Origin: JAJDTT01 sp965116695
GTDB taxonomy: Bacteria > Acidobacteriota > UBA6911 > RPQK01 > JAJDTT01
Reading direction: 5' to 3'
Length of the DNA stretch: 64,000 bases
NCBI GenBank assembly: GCA_965116695.1
Contig: OZ220706.1
Coordinates: 3,844,001-3,908,000, forward strand
Below, in pieces: positions 16,261-28,400 of this stretch. How positions within the stretch are numbered: the first letter of the stretch is position 1; each line of letters starts with the position of its first letter. Below the pieces are notes generated by a model. That model did not search any database and was not told the origin of the DNA. It saw nothing but the letters and a program-made list of their open reading frames with translations. The position numbers and the translations under genes are program-made.

Positions 16261-19200
16261 ATGTCTGAACTCGTCGAGAGTGTCAATGGAGAGCGCGTTG
16301 ATTTTGCCAAGATCAGGACCGTCTTTCCGATTCCCAACCTGCTGGAGGTCCAGAAGCAGTCGTATCAGCGATTTCTCCAGATGGACCTGCTTCCCTCCGA
16401 GCGGGAGGACATCGGCCTGCAGGCAGTCTTCAACTCGGTATTCCCCATCGCCGACTTCAGAGGCATCTCATCGCTGGAGTTCGTGGACTATTCCATCGGG
16501 AACTGGGAGTGCAAGTGCGGGGAGATCAAGGGGATCGAATATCTGCGGAGCTCCTGCGGCAGTTGCGGCGAGACCCTGGTGGTGAACCCGTACAGCGTCG
16601 AGGACATCACCTGCCGCAGTTGCGGCGCGCGAAATCCCAACAAGGTGGAGCGTTGCGAGGACTGCGGCGATCCGGTTCAGCTCAACATCAAGTACAACCT
16701 GGACGAGTGCAAGGAGCGGGGGATGACCTATGCGGTTCCGCTCCGCGTCACCATCCGGCTGGTGGTCTGGGACAAGAACCCCGATACCGACGACAGGACG
16801 ATTCGGGACATCAAGGAGCAGGAGGTCTTTTTCGGGGACATCCCCCTGATGACCGACAACGGGCTCTTCATCATCAACGGGACCGAGCGGGTCATCGTCA
16901 GCCAGTTGCACCGCTCTCCCGGAGTCTTCTTCGAATCCAACCGGGTCAAGAAACATTGCCTGGCCAAGATCATCCCCTACCGGGGATCCTGGGTGGAGTT
17001 CGAGTTCGACGAGAAGAAAAACCTGCTCCACATCCGGATCGACCGCAAACGGAAGTTTCCCGCCACCGTCTTTCTGCGTGCGCTGGGCCTGGAGAGCGAC
17101 GAGGCGATCCTGCAAACCTTCTACACGGTCTCCACGATCCGGGTCGCGCCGGACGGCAGGTTGTTCCGGAAGCTGGATGAGTCGTTGATCGGAACCCGGT
17201 CCAGCCACGGCGTCCCGGACCCGTCCGATGAGAATCGCAATCTGGTCCGGGCCGGACGGAAATACAGCCAGACCAGCTATTCGCGAATGCTGAAGGCCGG
17301 TGTGGACGAGGTGGAGATCGGAATCGAAGACTTGCAGGGAGCCATGTCGGCCGCGGAGGTCGTCGATTTCAAGACCGGCGAGATCCTGCTGGAGGCCAAC
17401 AACTTTGTCGCCGAGAGCACCGTGAACCGGGCCCTCGAGGCGGGCATCGAGGAACTGTCGGTCTTCTATCCGGAGTCGGACGAGATGGGGACGATACTGA
17501 CCGAGACCCTCAAGAAGGACGCGGTCAAGTCCCAGGAGGAGGCTCTCATCGAGATCTACCGGAAGCAGCGGCCCGGCGATCCTCCCACGCTGGATACGGC
17601 GACGGCCCTCTTCAAGGGGATGTTCCAGGATTCCAGGAGGTACGATTTCTCGCGTGTGGGCCGGCTGAAGCTGAACATCAAGCTGGGCCAGGACATTTCC
17701 CTCGAGGAGCGGACCCTTTCCACCAACGACTTTTGCCAGATCGTCGACTACCTGATGAGGCTGGGGAACAACCTGGGGGCCGCCGACGACATCGACCACC
17801 TGGGGAACCGGCGGGTCAGAGCCGTGGGCGAGCTGCTGGAGAACCAGTTCCGCATCGGCCTGGTGCGTATGGAGCGGGCCATCAAGGAAAAGATGTCCGT
17901 GCACCAGGAGATGACCACGGCCATGCCCCATGACCTGATCAACGCGAAGCCGGTGACGGCCTCCATTCGGGAGTTCTTCGGCAGCAGCCAACTCTCCCAG
18001 TTCATGGATCAGACCAATCCGCTTTCGGAGATCACCCACAAGCGGCGGCTGTCCGCCCTCGGTCCCGGCGGCCTCAGCCGGGAACGGGCGGGATTCGAGG
18101 TGCGCGACGTCCACCCGTCCCACTACGGGCGGATCTGTCCGGTGGAGACGCCGGAGGGGCCCAACATCGGGCTGATCTCCTCCTTGAGCTGCTACGCCCG
18201 TATCGACCAGTTCGGCTTCATCGAGTCCCCCTACCGGAAGGTGATGGAGGGCCGGATCCTGGATTACGTCCGGATCACCGACGCGGGAGACTCCGAATTC
18301 AAGATCGCCGAAGCCTACCCGTACGAGGATGTGCTGCAGACCAACAAGGTGTTGGGCGGCCGAAAGAAACGGCTCGTCCGGTACGAGCCGTACGCCTTCT
18401 ACCTCACCGCCTGGCAGGGCGACAAGCATGTCACGGCCCAGGCCAACGTGGAGGTGGACGATCGGGGCCGGCTGATCCGCGACCGGGTCAGCGCCCGCCA
18501 CGAGGGGGACTTCGTTTTCGTTCCCAAGGAAGAGGTCCAGTACGTGGACGTCAGCCCCAAGCAACTGGTCAGCGTGGCGGCCAGCCTGGTCCCCTTTCTG
18601 GAGCACGACGATGCCAACCGGGCCCTGATGGGCGCCAACATGCAGCGGCAGGCGGTCCCCTTGATTCGGGCCGAGGCGCCGCTGGTGGGCACCGGCATGG
18701 AGCGCATCGCCGCCCGCGATTCGGGGGCCGTCATCCTCTGCCGGCGCGACGGGATCGTGGACAGCGTCGACGCCCAGCGGATCATCGTGCGGGCCGCCGG
18801 CCAGGACGGGGACGAGAGCCGGGGCGCCGGCGTCGACATCTACAAGCTGATCAAGTTCGCCCGGTCCAATCAGAACACCTGCATCAACCAGAAGCCGCTG
18901 GTTCGTATCGGGCAGCGGGTCCGGAAGGGTCAGGTCCTGGTGGACGGACCCTGCACCGACCAGGGGGAACTGGCGCTGGGACGAAACATCCTGGTGGCGT
19001 TCATGCCCTGGCGGGGATACAACTTCGAGGACGCCATTCTGGTCAGCGAGAAGCTGGTCAAGGAGGACATCTACACCTCCGTCCACATCGAAGAGCTGGA
19101 CATCGAGTCCCGCGACACCAAGCTGGGTCCCGAGGACATCACCCGGGACATTCCCAACGTGAGCGATTCGATCCTGGCGGACCTGGACGAGAGCGGGATC

Positions 19201-20622
19201 GTCCGTATCGGGGCCAAGATCCGGCCCGGCGACATCATGGTGGGGAAGGTGACTCCCAAGGGGGAGACCCAGCTCACGCCCGAGGAGAAGCTCTTGAGAG
19301 CCATCTTCGGCGAGAAGGCGGGCGAGGTGAAGGACGCGTCCCTCTATGCGCCCCCGGGCATCGAAGGAACCGTGGTCGGAGTGAAGATCTTCGCCCGCAA
19401 GGGAGTGCCCAAGGACCTCAGGAGCCAGCAGATCGAGGATGAGGAGGTGGCCCGCCTGGCCAAGGACCGGCAGGACGAGATCCGGATCATCCGCGAAGAG
19501 GCCGCGAAGACCATGTTGGACCTGGTCTCCGGCGCCACGCTGGCGGAAGACATCGTCGACCTTGAGGGCGAGGTGGTGGGCCGCAAGGGCGACCAGATCT
19601 CGCGCGACCAGTTGAAGCGTCTTCCGTACCGGGACCTCCTCCAGGTGGTTCCCGGCGATGCGAAGCTGCGGAAGGAGCTCTCCAACCTGTTCCGGAAGAC
19701 GGAGAAACAGATCAAGATCCTGCATTCCCTTCACGAAGAGCGGCTGGGCCGGATCGAGAAGGGGGACGAGCTGGCGCCCGGCGTCATCAAGATGGTGAAG
19801 GTCTACGTGGCCATGAAGCGGAAGCTCTCCGTGGGCGACAAGATGGCCGGAAGGCACGGCAACAAGGGAGTCATCGCCCGCATCACTCCCGAAGAGGACA
19901 TGCCCTATCTGCCCGATGGGACTCCGGTCGAGATTCTGCTGAACCCCTTGGGGGTCCCCTCCCGGATGAACGTGGGGCAGATCCTGGAGTCGCATCTGGG
20001 TTGGGCAGCCAAATCGCTGGGGGTGCATTACGCCACTCCCGTATTCGACGGGGCCGAGGAACCGGAGATTCGGTCGGAGCTGCGCAAAGCGAATCTCCCC
20101 GACGACGGCAAGACGCTCCTCTACGACGGAGTGACCGGCAAGCCCTTCGACCAGAAGGTGATGGTGGGATACATCTACATGAACAAGTTGAGCCACCTGG
20201 TGGACGAAAAGATCCACGCCCGCTCCATCGGGCCCTACAGCCTGATCACCCAGCAGCCCCTGGGGGGCAAGGCCCAGTTCGGAGGACAGCGGTTCGGCGA
20301 AATGGAGGTCTGGGCCCTGGAAGGCTACGGAGCGGCCCACATCCTCCAGGAGCTTCTCACCGCCAAGTCGGACGATGTCCATGGGCGGGCCAAGATCTAC
20401 GAGGCCATCGTCAAGGGGGAGTCCAACTACACCCCGGGAATCCCCGAATCGTTCAATGTTCTGATTCGGGAACTCCAGTCCCTGGGACTGGACGTGGAGT
20501 TGGTGGAGCGGCCTCGAAAGAAGTTCCGCCGCCGGTCCGAGATCCGGGAGGCCGTGGAGTCCATGGTGACCGAAGCGCCGGAGTCGGAAGAGGCTCCCGC
20601 GCCCGAGCCCATGGACGCCTGA
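16261..20622 (+). CDS. rpoB: DNA-directed RNA polymerase subunit beta
   Basis: A 1453-residue core polymerase subunit. Conserved blocks include FGSSQLSQFMDQTNPLSEIT (rifampicin region), HPSHYGRICPVETPEGPNIG, MPWRGYNFEDAILVSE and the C-terminal GGKAQFGGQRFGEMEVWALE. It is longer than the 1342 of Escherichia coli partly because of a cysteine-rich insertion at about residues 81-144 carrying C84, C86, C99, C102, C118, C121, C132 and C135, which could bind two zinc ions; it lies just before DECKERGMTYAVPLRVTIRL. The ATG at 16261 has GGGAG nine bases upstream. The rifampicin region looks wild type. Confidence 0.98.
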   Translation: MSELVESVNGERVDFAKIRTVFPIPNLLEVQKQSYQRFLQMDLLPSEREDIGLQAVFNSVFPIADFRGISSLEFVDYSIGNWECKCGEIKGIEYLRSSCGSCGETLVVNPYSVEDITCRSCGARNPNKVERCEDCGDPVQLNIKYNLDECKERGMTYAVPLRVTIRLVVWDKNPDTDDRTIRDIKEQEVFFGDIPLMTDNGLFIINGTERVIVSQLHRSPGVFFESNRVKKHCLAKIIPYRGSWVEFEFDEKKNLLHIRIDRKRKFPATVFLRALGLESDEAILQTFYTVSTIRVAPDGRLFRKLDESLIGTRSSHGVPDPSDENRNLVRAGRKYSQTSYSRMLKAGVDEVEIGIEDLQGAMSAAEVVDFKTGEILLEANNFVAESTVNRALEAGIEELSVFYPESDEMGTILTETLKKDAVKSQEEALIEIYRKQRPGDPPTLDTATALFKGMFQDSRRYDFSRVGRLKLNIKLGQDISLEERTLSTNDFCQIVDYLMRLGNNLGAADDIDHLGNRRVRAVGELLENQFRIGLVRMERAIKEKMSVHQEMTTAMPHDLINAKPVTASIREFFGSSQLSQFMDQTNPLSEITHKRRLSALGPGGLSRERAGFEVRDVHPSHYGRICPVETPEGPNIGLISSLSCYARIDQFGFIESPYRKVMEGRILDYVRITDAGDSEFKIAEAYPYEDVLQTNKVLGGRKKRLVRYEPYAFYLTAWQGDKHVTAQANVEVDDRGRLIRDRVSARHEGDFVFVPKEEVQYVDVSPKQLVSVAASLVPFLEHDDANRALMGANMQRQAVPLIRAEAPLVGTGMERIAARDSGAVILCRRDGIVDSVDAQRIIVRAAGQDGDESRGAGVDIYKLIKFARSNQNTCINQKPLVRIGQRVRKGQVLVDGPCTDQGELALGRNILVAFMPWRGYNFEDAILVSEKLVKEDIYTSVHIEELDIESRDTKLGPEDITRDIPNVSDSILADLDESGIVRIGAKIRPGDIMVGKVTPKGETQLTPEEKLLRAIFGEKAGEVKDASLYAPPGIEGTVVGVKIFARKGVPKDLRSQQIEDEEVARLAKDRQDEIRIIREEAAKTMLDLVSGATLAEDIVDLEGEVVGRKGDQISRDQLKRLPYRDLLQVVPGDAKLRKELSNLFRKTEKQIKILHSLHEERLGRIEKGDELAPGVIKMVKVYVAMKRKLSVGDKMAGRHGNKGVIARITPEEDMPYLPDGTPVEILLNPLGVPSRMNVGQILESHLGWAAKSLGVHYATPVFDGAEEPEIRSELRKANLPDDGKTLLYDGVTGKPFDQKVMVGYIYMNKLSHLVDEKIHARSIGPYSLITQQPLGGKAQFGGQRFGEMEVWALEGYGAAHILQELLTAKSDDVHGRAKIYEAIVKGESNYTPGIPESFNVLIRELQSLGLDVELVERPRKKFRRRSEIREAVESMVTEAPESEEAPAPEPMDA

Positions 20623-20665
20623 GGGTCGCAATGCGCGTTCGCTGACACTGTTTGGGAGGAAAGCT

Positions 20666-24882
<4,217 letters not shown>

Positions 24883-24883
<1 letters not shown>

Positions 24884-25146
24884 GAGCGGCGTCGTCCCCG
24901 GCGCCGACTGGAGCGGCGTGTTTCACGCGCCGATTTGGATCGGCGTCTTTCAGGCGCCGACTGGAGCGGCGTGTTTCAGGCGCCGACTTGGAACGGCGTG
25001 TTTCACGCGCCGACTTGGAACGGCGTGTTTCACGCGCCGACTTGGAGCGGCGTGTTTCACGCGCCGACTGGAGCGGCGTCTTTCAGGCGCCGATTTGGAG
25101 CGGCGTCTTTCAGGCGCCGATTGGAACGGCGTGTTTCACGCGCCGA
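24883..25146 (+). repeat. Family A array of ten units downstream of rpoC
   Basis: Ten units of 26-27 bp, beginning at the last base of the rpoC stop codon. Heads are GGAGC, GGATC or GGAAC followed by GGCG; stems are of the GTGTTTCACGC or GTCTTTCAGGC kind, with one mixed unit (GTGTTTCAGGC). The linkers are ACT, ATTT or ACTT. The array may help end or protect the rpoBC transcript. It is followed by the conserved trailer at 25159. Confidence 0.88.
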
Positions 25147-25158
25147 CTCCTCACAAAT

Positions 25159-25232
25159 TGGCAACACCGCGAAAGAACACTGGGCGCATAAAATGCGCCA
25201 TTCCAGTTCGGCGCCGGGGACGACGCCGCTCC
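25159..25232 (+). repeat. Conserved trailer of a family A array (copy 2) plus an inverted unit
   Basis: TGGCAACACCGCG, then AAAGAACACTGGGCG, then a perfect hairpin GGCGCAT/ATGCGCC with loop AAA. It matches the trailers at 2240-2280 and 55501-55545. Immediately after, at 25210-25232, lies one unit in the opposite orientation (complement of GGAGCGGCGTCGTCCCCGGC), giving a BIME-like inverted pair. This fills the gap to the pilin gene. Confidence 0.72.
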
Positions 25233-25246
25233 CCCCATGTCGCCGC

Positions 25247-25732
25247 TTACTCTTCGCTGGTCCCTTCTTCCGCCTCGGCCTCGGTGCCCAGCACGGGACT
25301 GGCCGCGGTCGGCGCCGATCCGTCGGCGCTGTAGCGGATCACTCCAGTCTGATCGGCGAAGAATCCCCGCTGTCCCGTAGTGCCCACCGTGACGGGAACG
25401 GCAATGACCGTAAACCCGCTGGACCCGTCCGCCGTCAGGGTCAGGTTGTAGCCGTCCTTGGTGCCGGACCCCAGCGCCGCATCGATGAGCCCCTGCGCCA
25501 CGAGCTCGTCCGTACTCCCGAAAGATCCGTTTCCCACGGTGGACGCATAGGTGATCTCGCTGGTGACGATGACCCGAAGCGAGGCAATGGCCGAGGTCTC
25601 GTTGGCGAACAGGCGGGAGCGCATGAAATTCGGAACCGCCAGAATGGAAATGATCCCGATCACGGCCACCACGATCATCAGTTCGATCAGAGAGAATCCG
25701 GCAGCTCCGTTCTGGGGAGAGTGAGAGGGCAT
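25247..25732 (-). CDS. Type IV pilin-like protein (prepilin)
   Basis: A 161-residue prepilin with a 12-residue leader ending GAAG, cleaved before FSLIELMIVVAVIGIISILA, the classic N-methylated pilin helix with glutamate at mature position 5. The rest is a small globular domain ending in an acidic tail. The ATG at 25732 gives a normal leader; an in-frame ATG at 25810 with GAGG upstream would give an unusually long 38-residue leader and cannot be excluded. It lies downstream of pilC. It is the only pilin-like gene in the window, so it is either the major pilin or a pseudopilin. Confidence 0.85.
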   Translation of the reverse strand: MPSHSPQNGAAGFSLIELMIVVAVIGIISILAVPNFMRSRLFANETSAIASLRVIVTSEITYASTVGNGSFGSTDELVAQGLIDAALGSGTKDGYNLTLTADGSSGFTVIAVPVTVGTTGQRGFFADQTGVIRYSADGSAPTAASPVLGTEAEAEEGTSEE

Positions 25733-25907
25733 AGTGCCGGAGCTGCCGGACTCCTTTCGGATCCGGTTTCCGCAGCCGGAAACCGGAAAGAGGTTTGTTC
25801 GTCGGAGCATCTTTATTTCATCCTCGCTGTCTGTCTCATCCTTGCATAGTATGAAACGTCGCCGCCCGCGTATCCATGAGAGAAAATGAGGAAAGAGGAA
25901 AGATCCC

Positions 25908-27041
25908 CTACATCTGGGACAATCGTCCCATCAGGCTGAAAATGGGCATATACATGGACAGCACCATGCCGCCCACGACGATGCCCAGGACCAGCATCAT
26001 CATGGGTTCCAGCAGGGCCAGAAACCGGTTGATGCTGGTGTCCGCCTCCTCCTCGTAGTAGACCGCCAGTTTCAAGAGCATGTCGTCCAGTGTGCCCGTC
26101 ATCTCGCCGATCCGAATGATCTCCGACGCCATCCGGGGAAAGAGGCCGCTGTGCCGGAACGGGTCCGCCAAGGCGCTCCCCGACTCGACCTCGCTCCGGA
26201 GCGCCAGCACCGTCTGCCGGAACCGCCCGTTTCCCAGTGCCCGGGCCGTCAGGTCCATGGCATCCAGGATGGGGACTCCGCTGGAGAGGAGCGTGGAAAG
26301 GGTCCGTGCGAAATTGGCCGTCAGAAGTTGGGTGGTCACCGGACCCAACAGCGGCGCCGCCAGGATGATTCCATCCACCCGCATCCGTCCCTTGGCCGTC
26401 CGAAAATAGAATCCACCCGATACGGCCCCCGTCCCCGCCACCAGGCTCAGGAGCAGTCCCCACCGGCTCAGGAACCCGCTGGCTCCCATGACCATCCGCG
26501 TCGGCAAGGGCAGGGGGACGTCCAGGTTGGCGAAGAGGGACGCGAACACCGGAATCACCCAGACCAGAATGACGCCCAGAACCAGGAACGAAGTCACGAT
26601 GACGACCGCCGGATAGAGCGACGCCGAGAGCACCGCCTTGCGCCACTGGAGACGCTTTTCCAGGAACAGGGTGAGCCGCTCGAACACGGTCTCCAGGAAT
26701 CCGCCGGTTTCGCCCGCCCGGACCATGTTGACGAAAAGGGGATCGAAGACACGGGAATGGCGCTCCAGCGCCGCAGCCAGCGTCGACCCCGATTCCACGT
26801 CGTAAAGGACCTGGCGCAGGGTGGAGCCCAGGGCGCGGTTCTCCTCCTGTTGGGCCAGATTCTGCAGTGCGGTCACCAGCGAGACGCCGGCCCCCAGCAT
26901 CACCGACAGTTGCCGCGTGAACAGAGCCAACTGCCGGGTCGAGATCCTTCCGATTCGAGCCTGAGCTATGCGGCGGGGACGAATCTCCCGCCCGTCTGGA
27001 ATAGCCACTGATACAGGTAACGAGTGCGGACCGGAAAACAA
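25908..27041 (-). CDS. pilC: Type IV pilus/type II secretion inner-membrane platform protein PilC/GspF, probably 5'-truncated
   Basis: A 377-residue platform protein with the duplicated GspF domain: STRQLALFTRQLSVMLGAGV, then the first membrane helix (YPAVVIVTSFLVLGVILVWV), then the second copy NFARTLSTLLSSGVPILDAM and a final helix (LLEPMMMLVLGIVVGGMVLS). Normal PilC/GspF proteins carry about 55-70 residues before the first domain. Here only about 34 precede it, they do not resemble the family, and the first start is a TTG at 27041. This suggests that insertion of the neighbouring NTPase cassette removed the 5' end of the gene, which may be inactive or have a new start. Confidence 0.8.
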   Translation of the reverse strand: MFSGPHSLPVSVAIPDGREIRPRRIAQARIGRISTRQLALFTRQLSVMLGAGVSLVTALQNLAQQEENRALGSTLRQVLYDVESGSTLAAALERHSRVFDPLFVNMVRAGETGGFLETVFERLTLFLEKRLQWRKAVLSASLYPAVVIVTSFLVLGVILVWVIPVFASLFANLDVPLPLPTRMVMGASGFLSRWGLLLSLVAGTGAVSGGFYFRTAKGRMRVDGIILAAPLLGPVTTQLLTANFARTLSTLLSSGVPILDAMDLTARALGNGRFRQTVLALRSEVESGSALADPFRHSGLFPRMASEIIRIGEMTGTLDDMLLKLAVYYEEEADTSINRFLALLEPMMMLVLGIVVGGMVLSMYMPIFSLMGRLSQM

Positions 27042-27086
27042 TGAACCACAGGGGGTAGGAGCGGACGTTCCGGCCCCCTCCGCCTG

Positions 27087-27130
27087 TTGTCAACAATATT
27101 GTTGACAACAATTTTGTTGAATGTTCTAAT
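27087..27130 (+). promoter_or_regulatory. Sigma70 promoter with overlapping 22-bp palindromic operator for the NTPase cassette
   Basis: A perfect palindrome occupies 27087-27108 (TTGTCAACAAT followed by its reverse complement). Its right half contains a consensus -35 TTGACA at 27102-27107, followed after exactly 17 bases by TCTAAT at 27125-27130, one mismatch from the -10 consensus. Transcription would start near 27137, about 19 bases before the ATG of the first NTPase gene. An operator overlapping the -35 box implies repression by a dimeric protein not encoded in the cassette. Confidence 0.8.
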
Positions 27131-27155
27131 TTGTACACGGAGTGAGGGCCAAGGA

Positions 27156-28400
27156 ATGAGGTTGTCGACGGGCCGCTGGGTAAGCGGCGACGATTTCTTC
27201 GATCGCGAATCCGAGTTGCGGGTACTGAAAGCCCGCGTCTGTGACGGTAACCATGTATTGCTGACGGGACAGCGGCGTATGGGAAAGACCAGCATTGCCA
27301 GAGAACTGGGTCGGCGGCTCGAAGCCGAAGGTTGGATCTTTCTTTTCACCGATGTCGAAGGAGCAACCTGTCCGGAGGACGCGATCGCCGATATTGCACG
27401 GGCGGTGCATCCGGTTCGCGCGATTTCGTCACGTTTCGCCACGGCGATGAAACGCTGGCTGACCGAAGGGCTGGAAGAAGTCAGCGCCTTGGATTTTCGC
27501 GTAAAGATCCGGGCCGGACTGAATGCCGGAAGTTGGCGGCGCCATGGAGGAGAATTGCTTCAAGCATGCGCCTCCCACGAGAAGCCGGTGCTTCTCGTCA
27601 TTGACGAACTACCAATCTTTCTCAAACGCATGCTTCGGCATGAAGATGGGTCACGACGGGTCGACGAGTTCCTCAGTTGGCTGCGGAGCGAGCTTCAAAG
27701 AGTCGAGGCCGGATCCCTGGTCGTCATCATGTCCGGCAGCATCGGGCTCGGTCCACTCGTAACGAGGCTTGGCATCCCTGATCGTATCAACCATCTCGAT
27801 CCCGTTCGGTTGGGCCCGTGGGACCGTGAAACCAGTGTCGCATGTTTTCGGCGCCTTGCCGAATGCTCTGGATTGCGATTCGAGGACGGTGTACCAGGTG
27901 CCGTATACGAGGCGCTCGGCATCGGGATTCCCCACCACGTCCAGTCCTTCTTCGCGCGCCTCCGGGATTTCGCCACAATCCATGGACGGGAATGGATAAC
28001 CGAAGATGACGTCAGCGTGGTCTATCGCACCGACCTCCTCGGTCCTCCAGGGCAGAATGACCTCGTGCATTACGAGACACGCCTCAAGGACGGGCTGGAC
28101 GATACGAGCTACTCCATCGCCATGGAGATTCTCGCCGAGGCTTCTACGCAGCGGAGGTTTTCGAAAGCTGCGCGGAGACAACTCACGCACATTTATGCCG
28201 TAGTGGTCGATGATGCACGGGGGCGTATCGCAGATGTGCTGGAAGTCTTGACGCACGACGGCTATCTCGAAACCGGCAAGGATGGGTTTCGCTTTCCGTC
28301 CCGCTTGCTGAGGGACTGGTGGGCCGCTCGTTTTCACGATCATCATTCTCCCCTCGCAAGCCGCCGGCGAAAAGACAGATCATCGGGGGAAGCGCGGTGA
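27156..28400 (+). CDS. P-loop NTPase with C-terminal winged helix (archaeal-ATPase/ORC-like), first gene of an accessory pair
   Basis: A 414-residue AAA+-type ATPase. Walker A is GQRRMGKT (residues 38-45), Walker B is PVLLVIDELP (D150, E151) and a sensor-like strand LVVIMSGSIGLG follows near 190. The C terminus (about 325-400, including RFSKAARRQLTHIYAVVVDD and LTHDGYLETGKDGFRFPSRL LRDWW split over two elements) is a winged-helix domain ending in the aromatic motif typical of archaeal-type ATPases. No nuclease, protease or membrane domain is visible. The next gene overlaps by four bases. Codon and base use look more A/T-rich than the flanks, suggesting horizontal gain. The function is unknown; a role in defence or signalling is possible. 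Confidence 0.75.
   Translation: MRLSTGRWVSGDDFFDRESELRVLKARVCDGNHVLLTGQRRMGKTSIARELGRRLEAEGWIFLFTDVEGATCPEDAIADIARAVHPVRAISSRFATAMKRWLTEGLEEVSALDFRVKIRAGLNAGSWRRHGGELLQACASHEKPVLLVIDELPIFLKRMLRHEDGSRRVDEFLSWLRSELQRVEAGSLVVIMSGSIGLGPLVTRLGIPDRINHLDPVRLGPWDRETSVACFRRLAECSGLRFEDGVPGAVYEALGIGIPHHVQSFFARLRDFATIHGREWITEDDVSVVYRTDLLGPPGQNDLVHYETRLKDGLDDTSYSIAMEILAEASTQRRFSKAARRQLTHIYAVVVDDARGRIADVLEVLTHDGYLETGKDGFRFPSRLLRDWWAARFHDHHSPLASRRRKDRSSGEAR

Noticed and set aside
25813..27138. A 441-residue minus-strand frame overlapping pilC
   Set aside because: It lies in a different frame over the well-supported PilC/GspF coding sequence and shows no family motifs.
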